Origin: UBA4582 sp002389265 | GTDB lineage: Bacteria > Pseudomonadota > Gammaproteobacteria > Pseudomonadales > Azotimanducaceae | Direction: 5' to 3' | Assembly (NCBI GenBank): GCA_943788825.1 | Contig: CALSRT010000007.1 | Span: 186,001-250,000 of the forward strand | DNA: 64,000 nucleotides | Part shown: positions 8,459-17,552 of the stretch, one piece after another | How positions within the stretch are numbered: position 1 is the first letter of the stretch | Layout: each line of letters opens with the position of its first letter | Program-made: the position numbers and the translations under genes | The notes under the pieces: generated by a model | The model's database searches: none | Told to the model about the DNA's origin: nothing | What the model saw: the letters and a program-made list of their open reading frames with translations, nothing else

Positions 8459-9793
8459 CTACTGATCTTTAACTCGACGACTGAGTGTTAATGAGATCAC
8501 ACCATTTTTTACCGTCATATCCACAGCCGTTGACAGTGCCTGATAATCATCAGGGCTGACATTGGCGATACCCGTGCTTGATATCCTAGCCACAACCTGG
8601 ACTTGGTCAAAATCAGCTAAACTCATACCAGCCATCATTCCCATGGTCTCGTCCAACGTCACTAGTCGCGGCAGTGCCGAGACCGTCATCTGCTGAACGG
8701 CCAATGGCATTGGCGGCCCTCGCATAGCCCTGGCAAAAACAAACACTCTAGCTTGAGGATCCACTCGTACACCAGGCGCAATTTCCACCAGCACCTCGAG
8801 CCTGCGCTGCCCTACCAAACCATCATCAACTGCGTCAGAAGACGCCGGCAAAGGCACAATTGTTGATGGCGAAGTGGTTGGCTCAGCCGCAGCAATGCCT
8901 AAATCTTCTTCCAAACGATCAATCGCTTGCTGGATCAACTCAGCTCGCTCACCATCCACACCTGCGCTCTGCGCCTGGCGAAACCAGTCAAGAGAAGCCA
9001 CCAGATCATTATTCTGGAAAGCACTCATCGCCTTAATTTCAAGCATCGAGACGTCCTGAGGATTAAGAGCCAAAGTCCGATCAATTGCCGCCGAAACCCG
9101 CTCAGTTAATTCTCGGTTATCCACCAGGAACAACGCTTCGGTATACCAAGAAGAAAGACCCGAATCATTAGGGTAACGATCCATCAAGTGTTTAAAAGCC
9201 TCCGCGGCTTTTTCAAACTCTCCCATGCGCATATAAGATTGGCTTATCAAAAACCAGCCTTCGTCATTCTCAGGTTGAGATTGCAAACGCTCGGCGAGCT
9301 TCTCAACCGTTGCGTTAACTCCAGTTGTATCATGAGGACTTGTGGCAGTCTGCTCCCCACCTCCACGCAGCTCTTTCGACAACTGTAAATCAACAATAGC
9401 GCCCCAGGAAAGGCCGAAGTCAGCATATGCTAGGATGGCAAACAGCGGCACAAGGGCCGCTAGCAGCCAAGGACTACGTCCAACACTGCCGTTATTGAGC
9501 ATCTCATCGCTCGTTGTTGAAGATCCTGTATTGACACTACCAGCCTCGTCCAGCAAGTTGCGCTGAAGCTCAAGAGACAACTGGTCATGAACTTGCTGGT
9601 CAATGTCACCGGCCGCCAAATTGGCATCCAACTCAGCGCTACGCTCCTGATATATCACGCGATTCAGCTCAGCGCGATCATCTCGTTGTTGCGCGATCCT
9701 ACCTGCGCGACCTCGATAGAGCACCGGCAAAAGCACAAAAGTAACAGCCAGCATGCAGAGCAGGACGGCATAAATCCAAAAACTAAGAATCAT
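8459..9793 (-). CDS. ccmI: Cytochrome c maturation protein CcmI
   Basis: 444 aa apocytochrome c chaperone of System I. Residues 1-25 form TM1, a Gln/Arg-rich cytoplasmic loop follows (RAELNRVIYQERSAELDANL), then TM2 (SPWLLAALVPLFAILAY). The periplasmic part has TPR-like repeats (EGWFLISQSYMRMGEFEKA; ALFLVDNRELTERVSAAI) and a C-terminal beta-rich domain. It binds apocytochrome c tails and delivers them to CcmF/CcmH. Last gene of the ccm operon, overlapping ccmH by 4 bp. Confidence 0.93.
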   Translation of the reverse strand: MILSFWIYAVLLCMLAVTFVLLPVLYRGRAGRIAQQRDDRAELNRVIYQERSAELDANLAAGDIDQQVHDQLSLELQRNLLDEAGSVNTGSSTTSDEMLNNGSVGRSPWLLAALVPLFAILAYADFGLSWGAIVDLQLSKELRGGGEQTATSPHDTTGVNATVEKLAERLQSQPENDEGWFLISQSYMRMGEFEKAAEAFKHLMDRYPNDSGLSSWYTEALFLVDNRELTERVSAAIDRTLALNPQDVSMLEIKAMSAFQNNDLVASLDWFRQAQSAGVDGERAELIQQAIDRLEEDLGIAAAEPTTSPSTIVPLPASSDAVDDGLVGQRRLEVLVEIAPGVRVDPQARVFVFARAMRGPPMPLAVQQMTVSALPRLVTLDETMGMMAGMSLADFDQVQVVARISSTGIANVSPDDYQALSTAVDMTVKNGVISLTLSRRVKDQ

Positions 9794-10248
9794 TTTGATA
9801 ACAACTGTTTGAGGCGTTCCTGATCCTGATCAGAGAGGGCTGTCACGTTCGAATTCCGACGACGTAACATTCCGAAGATCACAACGAGCGCGATGATGAA
9901 TAAAATCCCTGGACCAAACCAGAGAACCAGCGTCCCTGCTCTAAGTTGGGGTTTGTAAAGAATGAAGTCACCATAGCGAGCCAGCATAAACGCCCTGATG
10001 TCATCATCGGACTGACCTTCAAGGACCATGCGGTGAACTTCGCGGCGCAAGTCTTTAGCAATCATGGCATCCGAGCCGGCTATATTCGTATTCAGACATT
10101 GAGGGCAACGAAGCTCTGCAATCAGACTATTATATTGCTGGCGCATTTCATCATCAGGAAATGGGTACGCATCAATGGCGGCCCATGCTGGAGCCTGGCA
10201 TAAAGCCAGGGCGAACAGCATGACAATACGATGAACTTTCGTTAGCAT
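9790..10248 (-). CDS. ccmH: Cytochrome c maturation protein CcmH
   Basis: 152 aa thiol-disulfide protein. It has an N-terminal signal peptide (residues 1-23), the diagnostic motif LRCPQCLNTNIAGSDA with the redox Cys pair, and one C-terminal membrane helix (LVLWFGPGILFIIALVVIFG). It reduces apocytochrome CxxCH cysteines together with CcmG before haem ligation. The C-terminal TPR region of E. coli CcmH is here a separate protein (CcmI), the common arrangement in pseudomonads. Its stop overlaps ccmI by 4 bp and ccmG ends 1 bp upstream. Confidence 0.95.
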   Translation of the reverse strand: MLTKVHRIVMLFALALCQAPAWAAIDAYPFPDDEMRQQYNSLIAELRCPQCLNTNIAGSDAMIAKDLRREVHRMVLEGQSDDDIRAFMLARYGDFILYKPQLRAGTLVLWFGPGILFIIALVVIFGMLRRRNSNVTALSDQDQERLKQLLSK

Positions 10249-10249
10249 T

Positions 10250-10810
10250 TTAGCCCTTTATTCCATCGGGATTAGTTTCCAACAATTCGATAATTGGGCC
10301 CAAGGTTTCTTCCCAAGTACGACGTGACACCGGCCCCACATGTCGGTAGCGAATGACGCCATTGGCATCAACAATAAATGTTTCCGGTGCTCCGTACACC
10401 CCTAACTCGATACCTAACTTGCCTTTATTATCAACAATATTAAATTGAAAAGGATTATTGTGCCGAACCAACCACTGCCGCGCCTTAAACGGGTCGTCAT
10501 TATAGTTAATACCGTATAATGGCACGCCTTCATCACGACTGATGCGCAGCAACTCTGGATGCTCAACCAGACAATTAGGACACCAGGTAGCCCAGACATT
10601 AACCAGCGCCACCTGACCCCGCATGTCGTCAGCAGTCAATTCTCGGCTCGGATCATTCAATTCCGACAGCGCAAAGTCGGGGAACTGCTGATCAATCAAC
10701 TGGGAGGGCAGAAAGTGTGGATCTTTCAGGCCAAAGCCGCCGGCCAAAATTACCACTAACACAATAAATATACCCAGCGGTATTAACAGACTCTTATTCA
10801 GGCTGCTCAT
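10250..10810 (-). CDS. ccmG: Thiol:disulfide interchange protein CcmG/DsbE
   Basis: 186 aa membrane-anchored thioredoxin-fold protein facing the periplasm. TM at residues 8-28, active site VNVWATWCPNC (W-C-x-x-C), and the acidic/Gly-rich CcmG insert GVYGAPETFIVDANG with the cis-Pro region. It supplies reducing power to CcmH/apocytochrome c. Overlaps the ccmF end by 4 bp, so translation is probably coupled. Confidence 0.95.
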   Translation of the reverse strand: MSSLNKSLLIPLGIFIVLVVILAGGFGLKDPHFLPSQLIDQQFPDFALSELNDPSRELTADDMRGQVALVNVWATWCPNCLVEHPELLRISRDEGVPLYGINYNDDPFKARQWLVRHNNPFQFNIVDNKGKLGIELGVYGAPETFIVDANGVIRYRHVGPVSRRTWEETLGPIIELLETNPDGIKG

Positions 10811-12780
10811 GCAGCCACACCTAATGTCACAGCGGCCTGACGACTACGTTTGACTGCCCGGTAACGACGATCCAGAACCGTACAAAAACCACCGAGGGCA
10901 ATGAGCAAACCACCAAACCAAATCCAGCGGACGAACGGCTTATAGTGTATTCTGACTGCCCAAGCGTCGTCGCCGACGGGTTCGCCCAGAGCTACGAACA
11001 GATCACGAAATAGTGTCGGATCAATATCCGCCTCAGTCATTACATTTTTTGACACTGCATAAAAGCGCTTCTCTGGATAGAGTTTGACGACCGACCTACC
11101 CTCTTGAAACACCTCAACTTCACCCTGGTCTGCCACGTAATTTGGGCCCTTGATTTGCCGCATGGCATTTAATCTGAATTCATAACCCGCCAGTTCAGCC
11201 ACGTCACCAGCGGCCATCCGCAGGTCCTTCTCTTCGGTGTAGTACACTGTTGTACAAACCCCGGCGATGGTGACTGCAATACCCAAGTGACCCAACAACA
11301 TGCCGTAGTAGGACATCGTCTGCTGGAACAAAGCAGGCAGCTTGGCGACCTTATTCGCCACCTTAGACCATAAATCACGAACCAAATTAGCAACAATCCA
11401 GAGGGCAAGTGTATCGATTAATATCACGGCCACGGAGACCTCAGTCGCAAACGCGAGTACCAAACTGGCAACCACGATCAAACTACCGATCAAAGCGGGG
11501 AACTGTCGGCGCAGAGTCTCCCGCGGCGTTTTCTTCCAGCGTGAGGCCGGACTGACCGCCATAATCGCGAACAGAAGCAGCATCAAGGGCACGAACACGG
11601 CATTGAAGTAAGGAGGTCCTACTGAGATTTTCTTACCATCGGTTAACGCCTCGTAGATCAGCGGATACAAGGTGCCAAGTAAAACGGCACCGGCAGCCGT
11701 CACCAGCAGCAGGTTGTTCGCCAGGATCATGGTTTCGCGCGCTGTCCAGTCGAAGCCGGCCTCGCTCTTGATGCCTGAGACTTTTATAGCATATAGCGTC
11801 AGGGACCCACCAATCACGAGCACCAAAAATGCCAGAATGAACATGCCTCGTTCTGGGTCAACGGCAAAGGCATGTACCGAGGTCAGCACCCCCGAGCGCA
11901 CCAGAAAAGCCCCAAGCAGGCTGAACGAGAACGCAAATATTGCTAACAACACGGTCCAACTCTTAAATACGCCACGTTTCTCGGTCGCAGCTAAAGAATG
12001 AATCAAGGCCGTACCGATCAGCCAAGGCATAAATGATGCATTTTCCACTGCATCCCAGAACCACCAGCCACCCCAACCAAGTTCATAGTAAGCCCACCAC
12101 GAGCCTAGCGTAATGCCAACGGTCAGAAACGCCCAGGCCACATTAGTCCAAGGACGCGACCAGCGAGCCCAGGCGGCGTCCAATCGGCCAGTAGTTAGTG
12201 TCGCAATGGCAAAGGCAAATGGCACTGCAAAACCCACATAGCCCATGTAGAGCATAGGCGGATGGACGATTAAGCCGAAGTCCTGCAGCAACGGATTCAG
12301 ATCGGCGCCATCGGCGGGAAACACAGGCAGGATACGATCGAATGGGTTAGAGGTTAAGAGAATGAAAAGCATAAAACCGATACTGAGCGCACCCATAATG
12401 GCGAGAACTCGAGCCCGCATATCAACGGATAAACCGCCGCTGAACACACTGACAGCGAAAGTCCAGCCACCCATGATCAAGGTCCAGAGCAAGAAGGATC
12501 CTTCGTGAGCACCCCAGATTGCTGACAATTTAAATTGCAGGGGTAGTGCCGAATTTGAATTTCGCGCAACGTAGGCCACAGAAAAATCATCATCCCAGAA
12601 CGCATAGGCGAGACAACTGAAGCTGATCAGCAAGAACACAAACAAGCCAGCCGAAAGCGACCCGGCAAGGCGCATCAAACCTTCATGACGACGATACACA
12701 CCGATGGATGGCAGTACCGCAAGACATACTCCCAATCCTAGCGCCAGAATTAAACTAAAGTGACCCAGCTCGGCAATCAT
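10807..12780 (-). CDS. ccmF: Haem lyase subunit CcmF
   Basis: 657 aa polytopic membrane protein, normal length for CcmF. The WWD haem-handling signature is plain (YELGWGGWWFWDAVENAS), as is GAHEGSFLLW and the NPFDR segment near the start. With CcmH/I it attaches haem from holo-CcmE to apocytochrome c. Overlaps ccmE and ccmG by 4 bp each. Confidence 0.96.
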   Translation of the reverse strand: MIAELGHFSLILALGLGVCLAVLPSIGVYRRHEGLMRLAGSLSAGLFVFLLISFSCLAYAFWDDDFSVAYVARNSNSALPLQFKLSAIWGAHEGSFLLWTLIMGGWTFAVSVFSGGLSVDMRARVLAIMGALSIGFMLFILLTSNPFDRILPVFPADGADLNPLLQDFGLIVHPPMLYMGYVGFAVPFAFAIATLTTGRLDAAWARWSRPWTNVAWAFLTVGITLGSWWAYYELGWGGWWFWDAVENASFMPWLIGTALIHSLAATEKRGVFKSWTVLLAIFAFSFSLLGAFLVRSGVLTSVHAFAVDPERGMFILAFLVLVIGGSLTLYAIKVSGIKSEAGFDWTARETMILANNLLLVTAAGAVLLGTLYPLIYEALTDGKKISVGPPYFNAVFVPLMLLLFAIMAVSPASRWKKTPRETLRRQFPALIGSLIVVASLVLAFATEVSVAVILIDTLALWIVANLVRDLWSKVANKVAKLPALFQQTMSYYGMLLGHLGIAVTIAGVCTTVYYTEEKDLRMAAGDVAELAGYEFRLNAMRQIKGPNYVADQGEVEVFQEGRSVVKLYPEKRFYAVSKNVMTEADIDPTLFRDLFVALGEPVGDDAWAVRIHYKPFVRWIWFGGLLIALGGFCTVLDRRYRAVKRSRQAAVTLGVAA

Positions 12781-13250
12781 AACGACGTTCCATTTTTCTC
12801 GGCTTTAGCCTTGGATTCAGCCAGCGTTTGCATAATCTCTGGCGGCATATAAGTTTCATCGTGTTTCGCCAATACTTCTTCTGCAATCAAAACATTCTGA
12901 TCGTTCAACACCCCTCGAGCAATCACGCCCTGACCCTCGCGAAACAAATCTGGCAGGATACCGACATAGCTAATCATAACTTCCGAGGCAGCCATATCAC
13001 TCACTAAAAAGCTCACCTGCAGATCTGTTGTTGATCGTTTAACGCTATTTTCTACGACCATTCCACCGGCACGGATCAGCGTGTTTCGCGGGGCTTCGCC
13101 CCGAACAATCTGCTCAGGAGAGTAAAATAAATTGATATTTTCATTCAGCGCCGTCAACGCTAGACTCACTGCCGCACCGGCACTCAACACCACCAAACCG
13201 ACGATCATCAAACGATTACGGCGCTGGGGCTTCATTTTACCAAATTTCAT
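12777..13250 (-). CDS. ccmE: Haem chaperone CcmE
   Basis: 157 aa periplasmic OB-fold protein with an N-terminal anchor (residues 14-34). The haem-binding His and downstream Tyr are in VLAKHDETYMPPE, the standard H-x-x-x-Y motif. It carries haem covalently from CcmC to CcmF. Overlaps ccmD and ccmF by 4 bp each. Confidence 0.95.
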   Translation of the reverse strand: MKFGKMKPQRRNRLMIVGLVVLSAGAAVSLALTALNENINLFYSPEQIVRGEAPRNTLIRAGGMVVENSVKRSTTDLQVSFLVSDMAASEVMISYVGILPDLFREGQGVIARGVLNDQNVLIAEEVLAKHDETYMPPEIMQTLAESKAKAEKNGTSL

Positions 13251-13459
13251 TTATCAACCTGCTGGTTCGACCCTGCGGTCGGCGAATGGGCATCTTCTTG
13301 GGCCATGGCCCGACGTTTTTCCTGAATCAATCGGCGCTGCAATTGCAGTGGCCGGAGAATATTAATTATCAAGACCACTAACGTGAGGCCATAGCAACTC
13401 CAGACAAACCAACCATGCTCGCCCATCTGAATAAACTCGCTGAAGCTACTGAAGCTCAT
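13247..13459 (-). CDS. ccmD: Haem exporter accessory protein CcmD
   Basis: About 70 aa from the ATG that overlaps the ccmC stop as ATGA. One membrane helix (GWFVWSCYGLTLVVLIINI) followed by a basic cytoplasmic tail (RRLIQEKRRAM), the CcmD pattern. It helps release holo-CcmE from the CcmABC complex. A longer open frame starts at 13486, but the ATGA overlap and family length favour the shorter one. Confidence 0.9.
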   Translation of the reverse strand: MSFSSFSEFIQMGEHGWFVWSCYGLTLVVLIINILRPLQLQRRLIQEKRRAMAQEDAHSPTAGSNQQVDK

Positions 13460-14193
13460 TGGCTTAACAGCCGTTCTCGCACCCATTGGGTTCGAATTTC
13501 CCGATGCAAAATTTCAGCTCTGATACGCAACATCCAGGCAACAAAGAAAAACAGATAAAACCCGATAACCATGATCAACAGCGGCAACCACATTTCGGCA
13601 GGCATAGTTGGCTTCTCTGTCAGACTGAACGAGGCAGATTGATGCAGAGTAAACCACCAATCTACAGAATATTTGATGATCGGCAGGTTAACCACACCAA
13701 CTAATGCGAGAACGGCAGTCGCCCGACCCGCGGAGTCACGATTGTCCATGGCCGAGCGCAGGGCGATAACACCAACAAAAAGAAAAAACAGGATCAAGGT
13801 TGAGGTTAAACGCGCGTCCCAAACCCACCAGGTTCCCCATGTTGGCTTGCCCCAAATCGCACCAGTCACCAGGGCCAGCAAAGTGATTGATGCTCCAATG
13901 GGCGCAGCACACTGCAGGGCAATATCTGCCAACTTAATTCGCCAGACTAGAAATACCAGGGCCGCCGACGCCATCATCATGTAACTCGACTGAGCTAAAA
14001 TTGCAGCGGGCACATGGACATACATAATCCGCGCGCTGTTACCTTGCTGGTAATCAGGGGGCGCAAACGCCAGGCCCCAGATAGCACCAACAACCAGGGC
14101 CAACAAAGCGAGCATCCCAAACCAAGGCAGTAGCTTGCCGCTCAATTCAAAAAACGATTTAGGCGCACTTAATCTATGAAACCAGTTCCACAC
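13456..14193 (-). CDS. ccmC: Haem transport/attachment protein CcmC
   Basis: About 245 aa, six membrane helices. WWD motif GTWWVWDARLTS, conserved FAPPDYQQGNSARIMYVHVP and the flanking His residues give the assignment. It loads haem onto CcmE. The start chosen is a GTG at 14193 (protein beginning VWNWFHRLSAPKSFF), matching the family N-terminus, with AAGG about 10 nt upstream; the frame stays open to 14268. It is separated from ccmB by uspE. Confidence 0.92.
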   Translation of the reverse strand: MWNWFHRLSAPKSFFELSGKLLPWFGMLALLALVVGAIWGLAFAPPDYQQGNSARIMYVHVPAAILAQSSYMMMASAALVFLVWRIKLADIALQCAAPIGASITLLALVTGAIWGKPTWGTWWVWDARLTSTLILFFLFVGVIALRSAMDNRDSAGRATAVLALVGVVNLPIIKYSVDWWFTLHQSASFSLTEKPTMPAEMWLPLLIMVIGFYLFFFVAWMLRIRAEILHREIRTQWVRERLLSQ

Positions 14194-14299
14194 TTCTTTG
14201 CTACACCTTGAGGAGTCCAATTCATTATTCAGCAGCAAGCCGCCACCCGTGTCCAAGCGAGGACGCAAATATTTTAACAGATTTTCTGCTTGGTGTTGA

Positions 14300-15214
14300 T
14301 CAACCTGGACAAATTGAGGATATAAAGTCTGACTGTTTCACTGCAACCACGTCAGACTGGGTGTGCTCCATGATTGACTCTGCTGTATTACCGATAAACA
14401 GTCCTGAAATTCCTGATCGCGCCACGGTCCCAAGGACAATGACCCCCGCATCAATTTCCCGTGCCAGATCATTAATCACCAGATCAGCGGCACCTTCACG
14501 TAAATGCACCTGATCCGCGGCTATCTGGTACTTTGCTGCCATGTTCAACGCGGACTTAAGCTGGTTTTTCTGCTTCAGCCGAATCACCTGATCTGCCGCA
14601 GAACCTGCTCCAATATAGGCAGACAGACTGTAAGCATTCACCAAATGTACGGTAGAGCCCAGCAAATCGGCCAATTGCCGCGCCTGCGACAGGACAATTT
14701 GATTGAGTTCTTGGTGCACAACATCTTTTGTATCCACGTCCACTGCGGCGATCACCGGCTTCCTATGGATTGCGCTAGCATGATTGATCAACAACAACGG
14801 AGCTGGACAGCAGCGGACCAGATTCCAGTCGGTGGCCGAAAATAATGCTCGACGCAGAAAGCCATGCTGGCGCAAGGGTTTAAAAATGAGATCGGCATGC
14901 AGTACTGCAGCGCGCCGGATAATCGCCTCATACAGTCGGTCGAAAACAATGACCCGTGTCTCAATGGTGTACCCCAGATCGCGCAAGGACTGCACCAAGG
15001 AGTCTAACCAGATGAGCTTGTAATCGGCAGCTTGCGGCGCTGCTTCGTCGCCCACAGAAGAAGCCATCAATTTTTCGCGCGGCGGCGTCGAGGAACGCTC
15101 AACGTAGAGCTCAACATAAAAATCAGCAACGTCCACCGGCATCGACTTTATGCGGCTTAAACCCCCATGTTCCGATTCTTCCGGATCAATCACGACTAGA
15201 ATCGTGGACATCAT
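14300..15214 (-). CDS. uspE: Universal stress protein, UspE-like tandem domain
   Basis: 304 aa with two USP domains. Domain 1 begins MMSTILVVIDPEE, and domain 2 (from about residue 150, KPVIAAVDVDTKD) ends with GTVARSGISGLFIGNTAESI, the G-x2-G-x9-G-S/T-like nucleotide-loop region. Overall layout matches E. coli UspE, including FSATDWNLVRCCPAPLLLI in domain 1. AAGGAG lies 5 nt before the start. A perfect TTGAT-N4-ATCAA site lies 53 bp upstream, so anaerobic Fnr/Anr control is likely. It sits between ccmB and ccmC, an unusual place. Confidence 0.9.
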   Translation of the reverse strand: MMSTILVVIDPEESEHGGLSRIKSMPVDVADFYVELYVERSSTPPREKLMASSVGDEAAPQAADYKLIWLDSLVQSLRDLGYTIETRVIVFDRLYEAIIRRAAVLHADLIFKPLRQHGFLRRALFSATDWNLVRCCPAPLLLINHASAIHRKPVIAAVDVDTKDVVHQELNQIVLSQARQLADLLGSTVHLVNAYSLSAYIGAGSAADQVIRLKQKNQLKSALNMAAKYQIAADQVHLREGAADLVINDLAREIDAGVIVLGTVARSGISGLFIGNTAESIMEHTQSDVVAVKQSDFISSICPG

Positions 15215-15266
15215 CTAATCTCCTTGGGTGTCTGCTAGGAGTTTAGACCCTCGGCCTTGAGGCCCA

Positions 15267-15280
15267 TTGATACAAATCAA
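15267..15280 (-). promoter_or_regulatory. Fnr/Anr-type operator upstream of uspE
   Basis: The sequence TTGATACAAATCAA is an exact match to the consensus TTGAT-N4-ATCAA bound by Fnr/Anr-type oxygen sensors. Its centre is about 60 bp before the uspE start codon, compatible with a class II activator position near -41 of a promoter. Usp genes are known Anr/Fnr targets in pseudomonads. Whether ccmCDEFGHI downstream is also driven from here is inference. Confidence 0.75.
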
Positions 15281-15305
15281 AGCCCCCCGAACTCGGCGTC
15301 CCCAA

Positions 15306-15974
15306 CTAGTGGCTCAAAGAAATCCTAACCCCCACACTGGTCGCGATCGGCGCGAAACCAATGCTGGCCGCGAGAATTGCACCCAACCAAAGCATATGGC
15401 CCGTGTAATCCACAGACTGCATTCCTGCCTGCACCATGGCCGTGGCAATGATCAGTACCGGCACGAACAAAGGCAAGATCAATACCGCGATCAACAGGCC
15501 CCCTTTGCGCAAACCAACGGTCAACCCTGCGCCAATGGCTCCCAATAGACTCAGAATCGGCGTGCCCAGCAAAAGCGAGCAAAACAACGCCCAGGCACCC
15601 GCCTCATTCATAAACAACATCAGCGCCAGTAGCGGACTTAGCAGAGCCAGCGGGAGGCCGGTGACCAGCCAGTGACTGACAATTTTTCCCAGAATCAGGA
15701 ACAAGAACGGCTCACGACTCAAGGTCATTTGCTCTAAAGAGCCATCGTCGTAGTCGCTTCGAAATAGGATATCCATTGACAGCAAGGTCGAAAGTAACGC
15801 CCCCACCCAGATAACCCCCGGTGCAATTTGACTTAAAACCTGCTCTGTCGGGCTGATACCCAGCGGAAAGAGACTGATCACAATGACAAAAAAGATCAGC
15901 GGGTTAAGCAGATCCGCGGGGTTGCGATACGCAATCAACAGCTCTCGCTTGATCACACCAAAAAACAGACTCAC
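15306..15974 (-). CDS. ccmB: Haem exporter membrane subunit CcmB
   Basis: 222 aa with six membrane helices. The N-terminus FFGVIKRELLIAYRNPADLLNPL and the loop LFRSDYDDGSLEQMTLS are CcmB hallmarks. Membrane partner of the CcmA ATPase in the CcmABCD complex that releases holo-CcmE. Overlaps the ccmA end by 4 bp. Confidence 0.94.
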   Translation of the reverse strand: MSLFFGVIKRELLIAYRNPADLLNPLIFFVIVISLFPLGISPTEQVLSQIAPGVIWVGALLSTLLSMDILFRSDYDDGSLEQMTLSREPFLFLILGKIVSHWLVTGLPLALLSPLLALMLFMNEAGAWALFCSLLLGTPILSLLGAIGAGLTVGLRKGGLLIAVLILPLFVPVLIIATAMVQAGMQSVDYTGHMLWLGAILAASIGFAPIATSVGVRISLSH

Positions 15975-16561
15975 TGACCTAACCTCAACGTCTTCACCGG
16001 CCTCGACAAGGACAAGGGTAAGTGGCTCGTCAGTATCAGCAGACCGCCGCCATCCAGGTGCGCATTCATTCGCGCCTCAAGACTGGCAACACCCTCAATG
16101 TCAATGGCACTGAAAGGCTCATCGAGCACCCAGGCCTGGTTATCAAGCAAATACAGACGCGCGAGGTTGACCCGTTTTCGCTGACCTTCAGACATGGCTC
16201 CACACGCAACCTCTTCAAAGCCCCGAAGCCCCACTCGACTCAAGGCCTCGGAGATCTGCTTAGCTGAGACATTAGTCTGGTACAGGTTTGTTAACCAGGC
16301 GAGGTTTTCACGGGCACTGAGCAGATCTTTGACCCCGGGCTTATGCCCAACATATAAGGGCGACTGAGACAATTGCCAGTCCACCGCACCCGTGAACTCA
16401 GCATAGAGCCCACACAGAATGCGTAACAATGTGGTCTTTCCCGTACCGTTGCTGCCTTCAACCAACAGCACCTCACCTTCGCCCGCAGCAAATGACAGGT
16501 TCTCAAACAAAAGGCGATGGTCTCGCTCACAGGTGAGCTGACTGACATTTAACATGGGCAC
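15971..16561 (-). CDS. ccmA: Haem exporter ATPase CcmA
   Basis: 196 aa ABC ATPase. Walker A GSNGTGKTTLLR, signature MSEGQRKRVNLARL (variant of LSGGQ, usual for CcmA), Walker B AWVLDEPF, and the H-loop TSHLPL. The start MPMLNVSQLTCERDH is a GTG; the ATG two codons on is the alternative. First gene of the ccm cluster, with a 250-bp divergent region to the enoyl-CoA hydratase gene upstream. Confidence 0.94.
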   Translation of the reverse strand: MPMLNVSQLTCERDHRLLFENLSFAAGEGEVLLVEGSNGTGKTTLLRILCGLYAEFTGAVDWQLSQSPLYVGHKPGVKDLLSARENLAWLTNLYQTNVSAKQISEALSRVGLRGFEEVACGAMSEGQRKRVNLARLYLLDNQAWVLDEPFSAIDIEGVASLEARMNAHLDGGGLLILTSHLPLSLSRPVKTLRLGQ

Positions 16562-16812
16562 ATGATCGCGGCGTTGATTCGTTCAATAGATAATAATTGC
16601 AGATGATAGCAGAGTCAGGTACCGCAGCGGATAATTTACACCAAGCTTCACCTTATCTGGACCGTCAGCCCCCGCCCGAACTAAAAACCGCCGTTGCGCA
16701 CCGTCCGCCTTGAAATATTGTCAGCGCAGGTGAGTTACCGGTATAGTCCGAGCTATTCATCACCCATACTTGTCATTACCAAAACTTCTCACTAAAGAAA
16801 ATTGGAGTTCCC

Positions 16813-17532
16813 ATGATCGACCTGACCCGCGAAGGCGACGTCTTTATCTTGACCATGAACGATGGCGAAAACCGCTGGAATACAACGTTTGTTCGGCAAT
16901 TCAATGCCGCACTCGACGAAGTCGAGGCTTCTACCGGTCCTGCCGCGCTGGTGACCACCTCCAGCGACGCCAAGTTCTTTTCCAATGGCCTGGATCTGGA
17001 CTGGCGGGCCAGCACCGGAGAACATCGCGGCGGTGACCGCGATGCCTTCGGCGCCGAATTCATGGCACTGATGGCGCGGATCATCAGTCTCCCATTACCC
17101 AGTATTGCAGCCATTAATGGTCATGCCTTTGGCGCAGGTTTTATGTGCGCACTCTGCCATGACAAACGCTGGATGCGCGAAGACCGCGGCTTCGCCTGTG
17201 CGAACGAGGTCGAGATCGGCATGGTGATTCCACAACCAGAACTTGCACTGTTTCGCCACAAATTGCCCATGAATGTGTTCTTCGAGACCGTCCAACTCGC
17301 CCGACGCTGGACCGGTCCGGCAGCCTTAGCCGCTGGCATAGTGCAGGGCACCACCACGCTGGAAGGACTTCAGGCAGCCGCGATCAGCGACGCGGCAAGC
17401 CTTGCCCGACTGGGCGCCAACCGCAAGATTTATGGCGCCATGAAAGCCTCGCTATATGGCGAAAATGCAGCGATTAACGGTCCCCACGGCCCAGCCTATA
17501 TGCTCGCCAATCCGGCGCTCTACGCACACTAA
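16813..17532 (+). CDS. Enoyl-CoA hydratase/isomerase family protein
   Basis: 239 aa crotonase-fold protein, somewhat shorter than classic hydratases. Oxyanion-hole segments: SDAKFFSNGLDLDW and PSIAAINGHAFGAGFMCALCHDKR. The region FACANEVEIGMVIPQPELALF resembles delta3,delta2-enoyl-CoA isomerases rather than hydratases, in which a Glu at this point is the base. It probably shifts double bonds of unsaturated acyl-CoAs. Stand-alone, divergent from ccmA; the start follows a TTGGAG motif 7 nt upstream. Confidence 0.87.
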   Translation: MIDLTREGDVFILTMNDGENRWNTTFVRQFNAALDEVEASTGPAALVTTSSDAKFFSNGLDLDWRASTGEHRGGDRDAFGAEFMALMARIISLPLPSIAAINGHAFGAGFMCALCHDKRWMREDRGFACANEVEIGMVIPQPELALFRHKLPMNVFFETVQLARRWTGPAALAAGIVQGTTTLEGLQAAAISDAASLARLGANRKIYGAMKASLYGENAAINGPHGPAYMLANPALYAH

Positions 17533-17552
17533 CTGAAGCTAATCGGTATCGA

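Noticed and set aside
14504..14845. 113-codon open frame on the plus strand opposite uspE
   Set aside because: It is wholly antisense to a clear UspE-type gene and has no recognisable motif.
16573..16586. TTGATTCGTTCAA before ccmA as a second Fnr/Anr box
   Set aside because: The half-sites are one base too close for TTGAT-N4-ATCAA.
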